This document shows, piece after piece, positions 34,064-44,014 of a stretch of 64,000 nucleotides of DNA. Origin of the DNA: JAXGXJ01 sp963816155 (GTDB lineage: Bacteria > Actinomycetota > Thermoleophilia > RBG-16-64-13). How positions within the stretch are numbered: the stretch's first letter is position 1; every line of letters starts with the position of its first letter. Below the pieces are notes generated by a model that saw nothing but the letters and a program-made list of their open reading frames with translations, was not told the origin of the DNA and did not search any database. Where the stretch lies: the NCBI GenBank assembly GCA_963816155.1, contig CAWFJE010000002.1:456440-520439 (forward strand), given 5' to 3'. The translations under genes were made by a program, and so were the position numbers.

Positions 34064-35025
34064 GACTTCGCCTCCGTGTCCGCCGTCTTGGCCTCCCGGG
34101 CCGCGGCCTTGGCCGCCTTCTCAGCCGCCTTGCGCTCCTCTTCCGCCCGGACCGCGGCCGCCTCGGAGATAGCCCGGCTCAACAGCGGCCGGGGATCGAC
34201 CACGTTCTTCTCCAGCATGACGTCGTCGGAACTGAGGCCCAGGGCGATGCCCAGGACCTGGGGCAGATAGAGGATAGGCACCTGATAGTCAGTGCCCAGG
34301 TACTTGTTGATCTGACCCTGCTTGAGATCCAGGTTCACGTGGCACAGCGGACAACAGACCACTATGGCTTCCGCCCCGGCCGCCAGCGCCTGCTCGATGA
34401 CCTTGCCGCTCAGCCGCCGCTGGATCTCCATCTTGGGCATGCCCACGCTGGCGCCGCAACACTCCGTCTTGTAGTTCCACCACTTGACGTCCGCGCCGGC
34501 GGCCTGCAGGAGCAGGTCCATCATCATGGGCTGCTCGCCGTCCTCGCCGGTCAGGTCGGCAGGGCGACCGAGCAGACAGCCGTAGTACGGCACTACCTTG
34601 AGCTGAGAGAGATCGACCTTCACCAGAGAAGCGACCTTCTCCTCCCCCACGAACTTGGTCAGATACTCGGGCAGGTCGTACACCGTCACCCTGCCCTTGT
34701 ACGGCCGGTCGAGGACTTCGTTCACCTGGGCCCGGAACTCGTCGCTACGGTGGATCTCGATCTCCGCGTTCTTCTCGCGCTGATAGCAGGAGGGGCAGGG
34801 GACGAGCAACTCGTCGCCCACGAGAGCCGCTTGGCGCAGGTTGCGGGCAGCAAGCGCTTGAGCCAACAGATGGTCCATCATGTGGGCCGGCGTGGAGCCG
34901 CAGCAGGTCCAGTCGGGGATATCCGCGATCTCGACCCCCAAAACGCCCAGCACCTTGCGCGTGGCCTGGTTGAACTCGGCCGAGGAATGCTCGAGGGAGC
35001 AGCCGGGGTAGTACGCGAGGGTCAT
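34060..35025 (-). CDS. hdrB: heterodisulfide reductase subunit B-like protein
   Basis: A 321-aa CCG-domain protein. It has YYPGCSLEHSSAEF ... WTCCGSTPAH ... CPSCYQRE and a second set (YGCLLGRPADL ... ECCGASVGMP ... CCPLCHVNLDL), matching the two C-x(n)-CC-x(n)-CxxC motifs that bind the paired 4Fe-4S catalytic clusters of HdrB. A charged Ala/Lys/Glu tail of about 40 residues follows the fold. It is overlapped by hdrC upstream and hdrA downstream. The natural thiol/disulfide substrate in this bacterium is unknown. Confidence 0.93.
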   Translation of the reverse strand: MTLAYYPGCSLEHSSAEFNQATRKVLGVLGVEIADIPDWTCCGSTPAHMMDHLLAQALAARNLRQAALVGDELLVPCPSCYQREKNAEIEIHRSDEFRAQVNEVLDRPYKGRVTVYDLPEYLTKFVGEEKVASLVKVDLSQLKVVPYYGCLLGRPADLTGEDGEQPMMMDLLLQAAGADVKWWNYKTECCGASVGMPKMEIQRRLSGKVIEQALAAGAEAIVVCCPLCHVNLDLKQGQINKYLGTDYQVPILYLPQVLGIALGLSSDDVMLEKNVVDPRPLLSRAISEAAAVRAEEERKAAEKAAKAAAREAKTADTEAKS

Positions 35026-35645
35026 GACGTCTCCCCGCTTCGGTCTGGGCCTGCGCCGGATGCGGCCGCAGCGCTCTTCTCCCGCGCCCTGGCCCGCTCC
35101 ATGGCCTTCTTGTAGATGCGAGCCACCTCGTCACTGCCCTCATGCTTGTGGGGCACGAACTTCATCTTGCCCCGACTCACCATGGGCTTCATCAGCCCCA
35201 TGTCGGCCATCGCCATCTTGGGATTCATGGTACCGGTGTAGAAGCGCGCCATGGAGTAGAACTCGGGCAGCCTCCCATAGCGGACAATGGACTTCATGAA
35301 AGCCTGATTGAACGTAGTCACGTGCTCGGGAACCTCGCGCTCCTGGGCGACGGCGACGGTCTTGAGGTCTTCTATGATCCCGGCGATATCGATGTTCCTC
35401 GGGCAGCGCTCTGTGCACGTGAGGCATTGGACGCAGAGTTGCACCGCCGAGGAGTCGAGTGCCTTGTCGACGAGACCGACCTGCAGCATGCGCATGATCT
35501 GATTGGGAGCGTAGTCGAAAGTGAAGGCGGCGGGACAGCCCGCGGAGCAGTTACCGCACTGGTAACACTCCCTGACGTCGGCCTCGACCCTTTCCATCAA
35601 CTTCTCCCGATATTCCGCGGCCGTTTTCGCGTCATATCGGACCAA
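35022..35645 (-). CDS. hdrC: heterodisulfide reductase subunit C-like protein
   Basis: A 207-aa protein with two ferredoxin motifs, CYQCGNCSAGCPAAF and CVQCLTCTERCPRNID. Late come KMAMADMGLMKPMVSRGKMK and an Ala-rich end. It connects HdrB to HdrA. It is the first gene of the hdr-flx operon, started at an ATG or GTG next to AAGGAGGAGGG. A 22-bp palindrome lies 35-56 bp upstream of the start. Confidence 0.92.
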   Translation of the reverse strand: MVRYDAKTAAEYREKLMERVEADVRECYQCGNCSAGCPAAFTFDYAPNQIMRMLQVGLVDKALDSSAVQLCVQCLTCTERCPRNIDIAGIIEDLKTVAVAQEREVPEHVTTFNQAFMKSIVRYGRLPEFYSMARFYTGTMNPKMAMADMGLMKPMVSRGKMKFVPHKHEGSDEVARIYKKAMERARAREKSAAAASGAGPDRSGETS

Positions 35646-35679
35646 ATCGACCCTCCTCCTTGAAAAAGACGGGCGAGCG

Positions 35680-35701
35680 GGGTCGGGTACGTACCCGACC
35701 C
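35680..35701. promoter_or_regulatory. 22-bp perfect palindrome upstream of hdrC
   Basis: Half-site GGGTCGGGTAC (35680-35690) is followed directly by its complement (35691-35701), with no loop, 35 bp before the hdrC start. A TATAGT on the minus strand (35732-35727) would put transcription start near 35719, so the palindrome would lie just inside the transcript. The lack of a loop favours a protein operator over a terminator, though a U-rich stretch (TCTTTTT) 11 nt later leaves attenuation open. Confidence 0.6.
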
Positions 35702-35812
35702 ACCGTGTACGTGCAGCAATGGGATGACTATACCATCTCAGAGCGCAGCGCCGACCCGCGGTCGTTGGGAGAGGAGACGCTCAAATACCGGTGCTTTGCA
35801 GCTACTTCTCCG

Positions 35813-37072
35813 TCACAATGGCATGCGCGCTGCAATATGCTCCAGCGCGACATCCAACCCTGCCCCCACTTGCGGCGCCGCCCCCAGATCCACCAGCCCG
35901 CGGGCCAGCGCGGCCAACCCGATCACAGGATACAACGAGCGCGCGGTGACCCCCATGTGGCCGATCCGTACCAGGTTCCCGGCTCCCTGACCGGCTGAGA
36001 GTTGCACTCCGTAGCTGCGGCGCACGTGGTCGCGCACCTGGATGTCGCTCAGTCCTTCGGGGAGGGCGATGGCGGTAGTACAGGTGGACATGATCGTCTC
36101 GCTGCGCGGCCACAGTCGTAGGCCCATGGCCCTAGCGCCGGCCCGGCAGGCGCCGGCCGCGGCCGCGTGCTGGGCGATGGACGCCGTCAAGCCTTGCGCA
36201 AGGACGATGTCGAGGCAGGCTTCGAGCCCGTAGACGTCGCAGACGGAGGGCGTGAAGGGAAAGAGGCCGTCGCCAAGGTAGCTGTGCCTCCAGTCGAGAA
36301 GAGAGAGACACGACCATCGGGGGGCAGCGGGGTTCTTCTCAATCAGTTCCCACGCCTGAGCGCTGACAGAAATGGGGCTGACACCGGGCGGTCCGGAGAG
36401 GCACTTCTGCGCCCCGGCCACGCAGATGTCCAGCTGCCAGTCGTCAGCGGCGAAGGGCATCCCACCCAGCGACGATACGCAGTCGATCAGGGTCACAACT
36501 CCGTGAGCCCGCGCCAGCGGACCGATCTCAGCCACGGGGTTCAGGGTCCCGGAAGGGGTCTCGGAGTGGACGACAGTGATGAGTTCCACCTCGGGATGGG
36601 CCCGCAGCGCCTGCTCCACAGCTTCGGGTGAGACCGCGTCATCGAAAGGCGCCTCCACCTCGTGCACCGTGGCCCCCCACTGCCGCAGCCAGTCGCCCAT
36701 GCCCTTGCCGAAGACTCCAGAGCTGAGGTTGAGCACGGCCATGCCCGGGCGCACACAGGCCCGGCCTGCGGCCTCGAGAGCGCCGATGGCCTCACCCTGG
36801 AAGAGGATCACATCCTCGGTAGTCTGGAAGACCCGGGCGGCCTTCTCAGTCGTGCGGGCAAAGAGTTCGAGAAAGGCGGGGTCGTAGTGGTACATCATGG
36901 GCCGGCTCATGGCGGCCTGGACCTCGGGCCACACAGTGGTGGGACCGGCGCTGATGGTGAAGTCTGCGGACCGCATCCGCGCGCCCGCCGCCGGGGCGGC
37001 GGGCCCCGGGCGGGCGAGGTCGGTCAGGGCGGCCGGATCGGCGTCGTCGGGGCTCATGCGGGTGGATTCCAT
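35813..37072 (-). CDS. class V aminotransferase (alanine/serine-glyoxylate type)
   Basis: PLP enzyme of the SPT/AGT group. Residues include FTISAGPTTVWPEVQAAM at the N-terminus, FQGEAIGALEAAGRACVRPG, the conserved Asp in LIDCVSSLGGMPF and the lysine block ICVAGAQKCLSGPPG (Schiff-base Lys). The C-terminus has VRIGHMGVTARSLYPVIGLAALARGL. The start is set at MESTRMSPDDADP with AAAGGAG upstream. A GC-rich N-terminal extension of about 35 residues is unusual. It likely interconverts glyoxylate or pyruvate with an amino acid. It precedes hdrC on the same strand but the 167-bp gap suggests separate expression. Confidence 0.88.
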   Translation of the reverse strand: MESTRMSPDDADPAALTDLARPGPAAPAAGARMRSADFTISAGPTTVWPEVQAAMSRPMMYHYDPAFLELFARTTEKAARVFQTTEDVILFQGEAIGALEAAGRACVRPGMAVLNLSSGVFGKGMGDWLRQWGATVHEVEAPFDDAVSPEAVEQALRAHPEVELITVVHSETPSGTLNPVAEIGPLARAHGVVTLIDCVSSLGGMPFAADDWQLDICVAGAQKCLSGPPGVSPISVSAQAWELIEKNPAAPRWSCLSLLDWRHSYLGDGLFPFTPSVCDVYGLEACLDIVLAQGLTASIAQHAAAAGACRAGARAMGLRLWPRSETIMSTCTTAIALPEGLSDIQVRDHVRRSYGVQLSAGQGAGNLVRIGHMGVTARSLYPVIGLAALARGLVDLGAAPQVGAGLDVALEHIAARMPL

Positions 37073-37192
37073 GCGGTCATCACTCCTTTGGGATGGACGC
37101 GCAGCGCCTGGGGCCAATACCGGCGATGATACCGCGGCCCTCGCGCCGGGAGACACCGGCGGCGGTCACGTCTGCATGAAGGGCCGAGCCTG

Positions 37193-38128
37193 CTACCGCC
37201 GCCCGCGCCCGTACGGCACGCCCAGAGCCGCCGGCAGATAGGCCCTGCGGGCGAACAGCACCAGAGCGGCCATCACCGCCAGGAACGGCAGCATGTAGAC
37301 CACGTCGGTGGGAACGTCCACGCCGACCACCTGTAGCGCCGTGGCCACCGAGAGGCACAGTCCGAACACGAGCGATCCGCCCAGCACCCAGCCCGAACGT
37401 CCGCGGGCCAGCATGGCTATGACGATGGCTATGAAGCCCAGACCGTTGGTCATGTAGGCCACGAACACGCCCGCCGAGACCACGGCCAGATAGGCGCCGC
37501 CCAGCCCCGCCAGTGCCCCGGAGAACAACACCGCCCACGACCGGGTGGCGGTCACGCTCACGCCGGCCGCATCCAGCGCCCGTGGTTTCTCGCCGGCCGC
37601 TCGCAGATCGAGACCCCACCGCGTCGAGCGCAATACCCAGCGCACCACGAACACGAGGGCTATCCCTATCCAGAAGATGAGGGGCTGACTGAAGATGCTC
37701 TCGCCCAGCACCGGGATACGGGAGAGAAGGGGGATGGGCAGCTCCCGCATCTCCTCCAGACGGGGGTAGCTGGCGCCGAACTGGACGGCATGAAGAAGAC
37801 TCGTCAGTCCCTCAGCCAAGAGGATGACGCCGATCCCCACCACGATCTGATCGAGTCCCAGGCGCACGCTGAGCCACATGACCAAGGCGCTGATGGCAAG
37901 GCCGGCAACGATGCCGCAGAGCATGCCCACCCAGGGCGACGAGCCATAGAGCGCGCCATTGAAGCCCGCGTAGGCCCCCAGCAGCATGTATCCCTCCATG
38001 CCGATGCCCAGCACCCCGCCCTGCTCACCCACCATCTCTCCCAGGCCGGCGAAGAGCAGCGGCAGTCCGGCCAGGATGGCACCCGAAACCAGGGCGGTGA
38101 GGAACGTCTCGCTGAACAACTCGCTCAT
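37193..38128 (-). CDS. nucleoside-type ABC permease, second subunit (YufQ-like)
   Basis: Membrane permease of about 311 aa with repeated hydrophobic segments. It has the BPD_transp_2 signature (GGVLGIGMEGYMLLGAYAGF near residue 45, then GLDQIVVGIGVILLAEGLTS and LRAAGEKPRALDAAGVSV). The ATG with GGAG upstream is preferred to a GTG four codons earlier. It is the last gene of the BMP transporter operon, pairing with the permease just upstream. Confidence 0.9.
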   Translation of the reverse strand: MSELFSETFLTALVSGAILAGLPLLFAGLGEMVGEQGGVLGIGMEGYMLLGAYAGFNGALYGSSPWVGMLCGIVAGLAISALVMWLSVRLGLDQIVVGIGVILLAEGLTSLLHAVQFGASYPRLEEMRELPIPLLSRIPVLGESIFSQPLIFWIGIALVFVVRWVLRSTRWGLDLRAAGEKPRALDAAGVSVTATRSWAVLFSGALAGLGGAYLAVVSAGVFVAYMTNGLGFIAIVIAMLARGRSGWVLGGSLVFGLCLSVATALQVVGVDVPTDVVYMLPFLAVMAALVLFARRAYLPAALGVPYGRGRR

Positions 38129-38153
38129 CGCCCGCTCCACGGGCGCGGGCCGC

Positions 38154-39239
38154 TCACGACTGCCTCCGGGGACGCAGCCGGCTCACCGCTCGTCGCCCCA
38201 ACCCTGAGCCTCCCTCGCGCCGGCCGGCGAGAACCTGCGCCACAGCCAGAAAGAACAGGACCAGCGCGATGAGGATCAGGATGAAGTCGTAGTCGAGCGA
38301 AGCCCGGCGGGCGGCTTCGTGTCCCCCGATCTCGAGAACGGCATAGAAAGCGGCAAGCGGCACCATGGCCAACGGACTCAGCCGAGCGAGAAAGACGAGC
38401 GCGAACAGCGCCAGGCCGAAGCCCGGGTTCCAGTCGGCACGCATGTACCCCCACACACCCAGGATCTCCACCGCGGCGGCCAGACCGATGAGGGCTCCGC
38501 TGGCGAAGAAGGTCCCCAGGATGATGCGTTTCACGTGGAGACCCGCATGTACGGCCGCACGGGGATTGGCACCCAGCACGGTCAGGCGCAGACCCGCGGC
38601 GTTATGATCGAGGATGTACCAGCCCACGAGGACCGCGGCGACTCCCAGCAGGATGCCCACGTGGATGGTCGTGCCCCCGAACCGGGGCAGCAGCTCGCTG
38701 AGCGGCACCGATCCGGTCTGAGGCACGGTGGTCTCGGCGCTGCGCCATGGTCCCTTGATGAGAAGGTTGGCCAGGTTGATAGCTATGAAACTCATCATGA
38801 GCGTGGTGATGATCTCGTTGACCCCGTACCAGGCCTTGAGGAAGGCGGGGAGAAGAGTCCAGAGCCCCCCGACCACCAGACCGATGAGACCCAGCACGAT
38901 CAAGCCGGCCGGCCGAGACATGGATCCCATCACAGCGGGAGCCGCTCCGGCCACGAAGGCGGCCGCCAACACGAACTGCCCGTCGCCGCCGATGTTCCAC
39001 AGCCCCGCCCGGAAGGCGACGATATAGCCCATGCCGATGAGTAGAAGGGGAGCGAGACGGGTGATCATGCCCTGCCACCCGCTGGAACTCACCAGGCCGG
39101 CGCGGAAGAGGTCGGCGTAGAACGACAGCGGGTCGCGCCCCAATACGAGGAGGATGATCGCCCCCACCACGAGTGCCGCGGCCACCGGCACGACCGTCCA
39201 GCCCAGACGATTCCAGAAGCCCCCCGGCTGCCCGTTCAC
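38154..39239 (-). CDS. nucleoside-type ABC permease, first subunit (YufP-like)
   Basis: A 361-aa permease with about nine hydrophobic segments. It carries GMGYIVAFRAGLWNIGGDGQF, YGVNEIITTLMMSFIAINL and RLTVLGANPRAAVHAGLHVKR, the family's conserved blocks. Its GTG overlaps the ATPase stop codon. Family members transport purine/pyrimidine nucleosides or related cargo. Confidence 0.9.
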   Translation of the reverse strand: MNGQPGGFWNRLGWTVVPVAAALVVGAIILLVLGRDPLSFYADLFRAGLVSSSGWQGMITRLAPLLLIGMGYIVAFRAGLWNIGGDGQFVLAAAFVAGAAPAVMGSMSRPAGLIVLGLIGLVVGGLWTLLPAFLKAWYGVNEIITTLMMSFIAINLANLLIKGPWRSAETTVPQTGSVPLSELLPRFGGTTIHVGILLGVAAVLVGWYILDHNAAGLRLTVLGANPRAAVHAGLHVKRIILGTFFASGALIGLAAAVEILGVWGYMRADWNPGFGLALFALVFLARLSPLAMVPLAAFYAVLEIGGHEAARRASLDYDFILILIALVLFFLAVAQVLAGRREGGSGLGRRAVSRLRPRRQS

Positions 39240-40834
39240 GACTCCGCCCCCTCGGCGCCGAGACCGAGCATCAGTTCGCCCGCCTTCTCCGCCACACCGA
39301 CGCCCCGATTCTCCAGGATGCCCGTCACCCGCCCCCTATACATGACGGCTATGCGATCACAGAGTTCGACCAGCTCTTCGAGGTCACTGGAGATGAGCAC
39401 CGCCGCCACTCCCTGCTCCTCGGCCATCTGCCGGATGCGCTCGCGAAGCGACAGGGCGGTCTTGGCGTCCAGTCCCTGCGTGGGTCTGTTGAACACCACG
39501 AGGCGGGGCGCGAACGACAGTTCGCGCCCGAGCACCACCTTCTGTATGTTCCCTCCGGACAGGGTGCCGCTGGCGGTGTCCGGTGTCGGCGCAACGATGT
39601 CGAAATCGCGCATGATGGCTTCGCTCGCCCCCCGTACCTCCTGCCGGTCCGTCCGTCCCGCCCGAGTCCAGAAGGGCGCCTCTCCGATCTTCTTGAGGAG
39701 CAGGTTCAGGGACACGGGCAAGGAGGCGACCGTCCCCTCGCCGAGCCGATCGTCGGTCACGAAACGCAGTCCCGCCTCCTGACGGTCACGGACACCCCGA
39801 TCCGTGATGTCCTCGCCCTCGAACACCAGCCGCCCATGGGAGATGGGGCGCTGCCCGGCCAAGGCTTCGGCCAGTTCCCTCTGGCCATTACCTTCCACGC
39901 CGGCGATGCCGAAGATCTCCCCTTTGCGCACCGAGAGGGTGACGTCCCGCGCTCCGCATTCCTCGCGACCCGGCTTCGTGGAGATGCCTTCCGCCTGCAG
40001 GATAGGCTCCGGAGAGAGCACCCGGGGGGCACGGCCGCGCTCGCCCGGACCAGTGACCTCGGCTATCTCGCTCAGCATCGTCGCTTCCTCGCCGAACATC
40101 AGGCGTACGATACGCTCGCGCGCCTCGGCGCGACTCAACACCCCCAGTTCCTCGGGACCGAGGCTCCCCGCCACCCGTCCACGGCGTAGCACGGTCACCC
40201 GATCGGCTACATCCACAGCTTCGGGCAGCTTGTGGGTGATGAACACGACGGCCAGGCCCTGGTCGCGAAGAGCCCGCAGCACCTCCTGCAAGTCAGAGAT
40301 CTCCGAGGGGGCCAGCATGGCGGTGGGTTCGTCCAGGATCAGCACCCGTACCCCCGATGAGAGCACCTTGATGATCTCCACCTGCTGCTGTCGCCCCAAT
40401 GGGAGCCTTCCGGTGATCACACCCGAATCGATGTCCGCCCCCAGCCGCTCGGCCCAACGCAGGTAGTCGGCAGCCGCCTTCTTCCGATCCAGCCTGAAAG
40501 CACCCGGAGTGCCCAGCATGAAGTTGTCCAGGACCGTGAACCGTGACACAAGGGAGTTGTGCTGATGCACCATGCCGATGCCCAAAGCGCGTGCCCGCGC
40601 GGGTCCGTGGATGTCGACCGGCACGCCGTCTACCAGGATGGAGCCAGAATCCGGCTGCAGGATCCCGGCCACGATATGCATGAGCGTGGACTTGCCCGCC
40701 CCGTTCTCGCCCAGAAGAGCGTGGACCTTCCCTCCCCGCAGGTCGAGATCCACGGCGTCGTTGGCCACCACGCCCGGGAACGCCTTGGTGATGGCCCGGA
40801 GCTCAACGGTCACCGCGTCCATCAGGCCGGCCAC
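39236..40834 (-). CDS. nucleoside-type ABC transporter ATPase with two ABC domains (YufO-like)
   Basis: A 532-aa double ATPase. Domain 1 has Walker A GENGAGKSTLMH, signature LPLGRQQQVEIIK and Walker B VLILDEPTAMLAP. Domain 2 has the degenerate P-loop GVEGNGQRELAEAL, signature LSGGNIQKVVLGREL and a degenerate Walker B LVVFNRPTQGLD, as is usual for this family and for RbsA. The start may be the GTG given here or an ATG 12 nt later. It lies 3 bp after the BMP lipoprotein gene. Confidence 0.92.
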   Translation of the reverse strand: MAGLMDAVTVELRAITKAFPGVVANDAVDLDLRGGKVHALLGENGAGKSTLMHIVAGILQPDSGSILVDGVPVDIHGPARARALGIGMVHQHNSLVSRFTVLDNFMLGTPGAFRLDRKKAAADYLRWAERLGADIDSGVITGRLPLGRQQQVEIIKVLSSGVRVLILDEPTAMLAPSEISDLQEVLRALRDQGLAVVFITHKLPEAVDVADRVTVLRRGRVAGSLGPEELGVLSRAEARERIVRLMFGEEATMLSEIAEVTGPGERGRAPRVLSPEPILQAEGISTKPGREECGARDVTLSVRKGEIFGIAGVEGNGQRELAEALAGQRPISHGRLVFEGEDITDRGVRDRQEAGLRFVTDDRLGEGTVASLPVSLNLLLKKIGEAPFWTRAGRTDRQEVRGASEAIMRDFDIVAPTPDTASGTLSGGNIQKVVLGRELSFAPRLVVFNRPTQGLDAKTALSLRERIRQMAEEQGVAAVLISSDLEELVELCDRIAVMYRGRVTGILENRGVGVAEKAGELMLGLGAEGAES

Positions 40835-40837
40835 AAT

Positions 40838-41985
40838 CTACCGGAGCAGGGCTTCGAGTTCGCTTTGACTGACGATCACAGGCACTTCGATGGTCCCTGC
40901 CTGGATGTCGGCCTGGGCCTTGTCGACCGCCGCCCAGACATCCGCTGGGATGTCATCGCTGGGGAGCAGCCGGACACCGCCCTCCTCCAGTCCAAGATAG
41001 AGAACCTCATCGCCGTAGGTACCCGCTTCCATCTGGTCCAGGGCCCGACGAAAAACGGGCACGTAGTCCCAGACCACGGAGGTGAGAAGGATGTTCTTGT
41101 CGTCGAGGGACGACTTGTCCCCTATCACGTCGATGAACCACACCTTCTCGGCACCCGCGGGGGGATCGGCGTTCTCGACGGCCTGGATCATGCCGAAGGT
41201 TGAGCCATCGCCCATGCCGAAGATGATGTCCGCTCCCGCGGCGATGACGCTGTCCGTGACCCGCTTGCCCGCCGGCGCGTCCGCGTAGGCCGCCTGTCCC
41301 GATTGGGCCAGCTTGATGTCGATGTCGGGCCGCGCAGCCTGGGCGCCGGTGATGAAGCCTCCGGCCATCTTGTTCCAGTTCTCGTCGTCGGCCGAGACCA
41401 CTATCCCGATGGTGCCGGTCTTGGTCATGAGAGCTGCCACCATACCCGCCAGGTAGGCGCCATCCTGAGCGTTGGTCTCGAAGTCGCTGGATAGGCCGGA
41501 GAGCAGCCCGTTCTCGAACCCGCCGATGACCACGGTCTTGGTGCCCGTCTCCTCGGCCAACTGCGGACCCACCGTGTTGTAGCCGCTGGCCCACAGGATC
41601 ACCCAGTCGGCCCCGCCTGCCACCAGCTGCCGGTAGACGGGGGCGATATCGCCGTAGCCGGCGCCGTCGGCGACCTCAAGTTCCGCACCGATCTCGGTGG
41701 CGATAGCCTGGGCCGACTCGACACCCTGCTGGTTCCAGCCGAAGTCGTTGGCCTTCTCCGGGGCGATGATGGCTATCTGCTTGGGCGTCGCGTCGAACCC
41801 GGATGCCGTCGTCGAGGAACTCCCCGGACCCACGGCGCTCGTGACGGTCGAGGAGGTCTCCGGCTCGTCTGAGCTGCACCCGGCGAACAACGCGGGCACT
41901 GCGCCGAGCAGGACCGCGGCCAAAAACACAGCCACCATCAGCCCGGCCCTCCGCGGGATGTCACTCTGCGCCGACCTCCGCCCCT

Positions 41986-41989
<4 letters not shown>
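40838..41989 (-). CDS. BMP-family nucleoside-binding lipoprotein
   Basis: A GTG start exactly overlaps the stop of mqnC (GTGA), giving MKGRRSAQSDIPRRAGLM, then a hydrophobic signal ending in lipobox ALFAGCSSD, a Ser/Thr linker, and a BMP domain: KQIAIIAPEKANDFGWNQQG, VILWASGYNTVGPQLAEE, GVVVSAD-like VVSADDENWN, and DIIFGMGDGSTFGMIQAVE. BMP (PnrA-like) receptors bind purine or other nucleosides. The overlap with a menaquinone gene ties the transporter to the futalosine pathway. Confidence 0.9.
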
Positions 41990-43088
<1,099 letters not shown>

Positions 43089-43092
<4 letters not shown>

Positions 43093-43154
43093 GGGGCCAC
43101 CCGGCCGCAGGCTGCGGCGCGCGCCTTGACCGTGGCTGCGTGCGCCCGGCTCAT
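43089..43154 (-). CDS. 21-codon bridging open frame between mqnA and mqnC
   Basis: An ATG overlaps the mqnA stop (ATGA) and its own TGA overlaps the mqnC GTG start (GTGA). The product would be MSRAHAATVKARAAACGRVAP. It may exist only to carry ribosomes from mqnA to mqnC. No homology can be claimed for so short a peptide. Confidence 0.35.
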
Positions 43155-44014
43155 CGCCCGGCCACCTCGTCGATGTACCGCAACTCGGGCACCTCGTCCA
43201 ACTCCCCGGCCTCGTGGGCCAGTTCGTAGAAGCGCGTCAGCCCCTGCCGGTACACCGGCGAGAAATCGTACCGCAGGATGGTGAAGTAGCGCCCGAGCGC
43301 CTGCCGGTCGAGCCGCGATCGCCGCAGAGCCGACTCCACCACCTCGGCCTTGTGCTCGCGCCCGTAGTCCATGCACTTCACCAACTCTTCTTCCACCTCC
43401 AAGAGTTCTCGGCCGTCGCTGCGGGCGAACTCCTCCCGAGCGGCCCAGACCGCATAAACCATGGGCAGGTCCGTCCACTCCTGCCACAACCGGCCCAGGT
43501 CGTGGCACGTAGTCCCCGGCTCAGGGAAGTAGAGGGCATCGAGACCTTGGTCGCCGATGACGAGCACGGCATCGTGCTGCTCCAGCGCTTCCGACACGGG
43601 CCCTTCCAGGTCGGCATAGGTCACATCCAAGCCGTAGCGTAGGCGCAGGATGGTCTTGAGCAGAGCCACCGACGTGGCGCTTTGGCGGGTGAGAGCCACG
43701 CTGCGCACCTCTTCCAGCGGCCGGCGCGTCACCACCTGGATACTGTCCACGGCCCCCAAGGAGGAGATGCTCAGCCGCCGAGAGAGCAGAAGACGGCGAT
43801 GCTCGCGGGCGTAGGCAATGGAACTCACCGGTCCCAGATCGATGCCGCCGTCGACCAGAAGGCGGTTGAGATCGGTGGGTACGCCGGGGATCAGTTCGAA
43901 CCCGCCTGCCCCTTCGCTCCCGTCCCCGTCGCCCGCCAGCATCCCCCGCTGTTCAAGGCCGTAGTAGAGCGGATAGCAGTTGAGGAAGCCGATGTGTCCC
44001 ACCCGCACCGTCAC
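43151..44014 (-). CDS. mqnA: chorismate dehydratase
   Basis: First enzyme of the futalosine pathway: it converts chorismate to 3-enolpyruvylbenzoate. The 287-aa protein has the MqnA fold and motifs VRVGHIGFLNCYPLYYGLE at the N-terminus, GVPTDLNRLLVDGGIDLGPVSSIAYA, SIQVVTRRPLEEVRSVALTRQSATS and AVLVIGDQGLDALY. Its GTG start overlaps the mqnE stop. Confidence 0.93.
   Translation of the reverse strand: MTVRVGHIGFLNCYPLYYGLEQRGMLAGDGDGSEGAGGFELIPGVPTDLNRLLVDGGIDLGPVSSIAYAREHRRLLLSRRLSISSLGAVDSIQVVTRRPLEEVRSVALTRQSATSVALLKTILRLRYGLDVTYADLEGPVSEALEQHDAVLVIGDQGLDALYFPEPGTTCHDLGRLWQEWTDLPMVYAVWAAREEFARSDGRELLEVEEELVKCMDYGREHKAEVVESALRRSRLDRQALGRYFTILRYDFSPVYRQGLTRFYELAHEAGELDEVPELRYIDEVAGR

Noticed and set aside
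31874..34270. Plus-strand open frame of 798 aa over flxD, hdrA and hdrB
   Set aside because: It runs opposite strongly conserved genes with intact cysteine motifs. Composition alone explains it.
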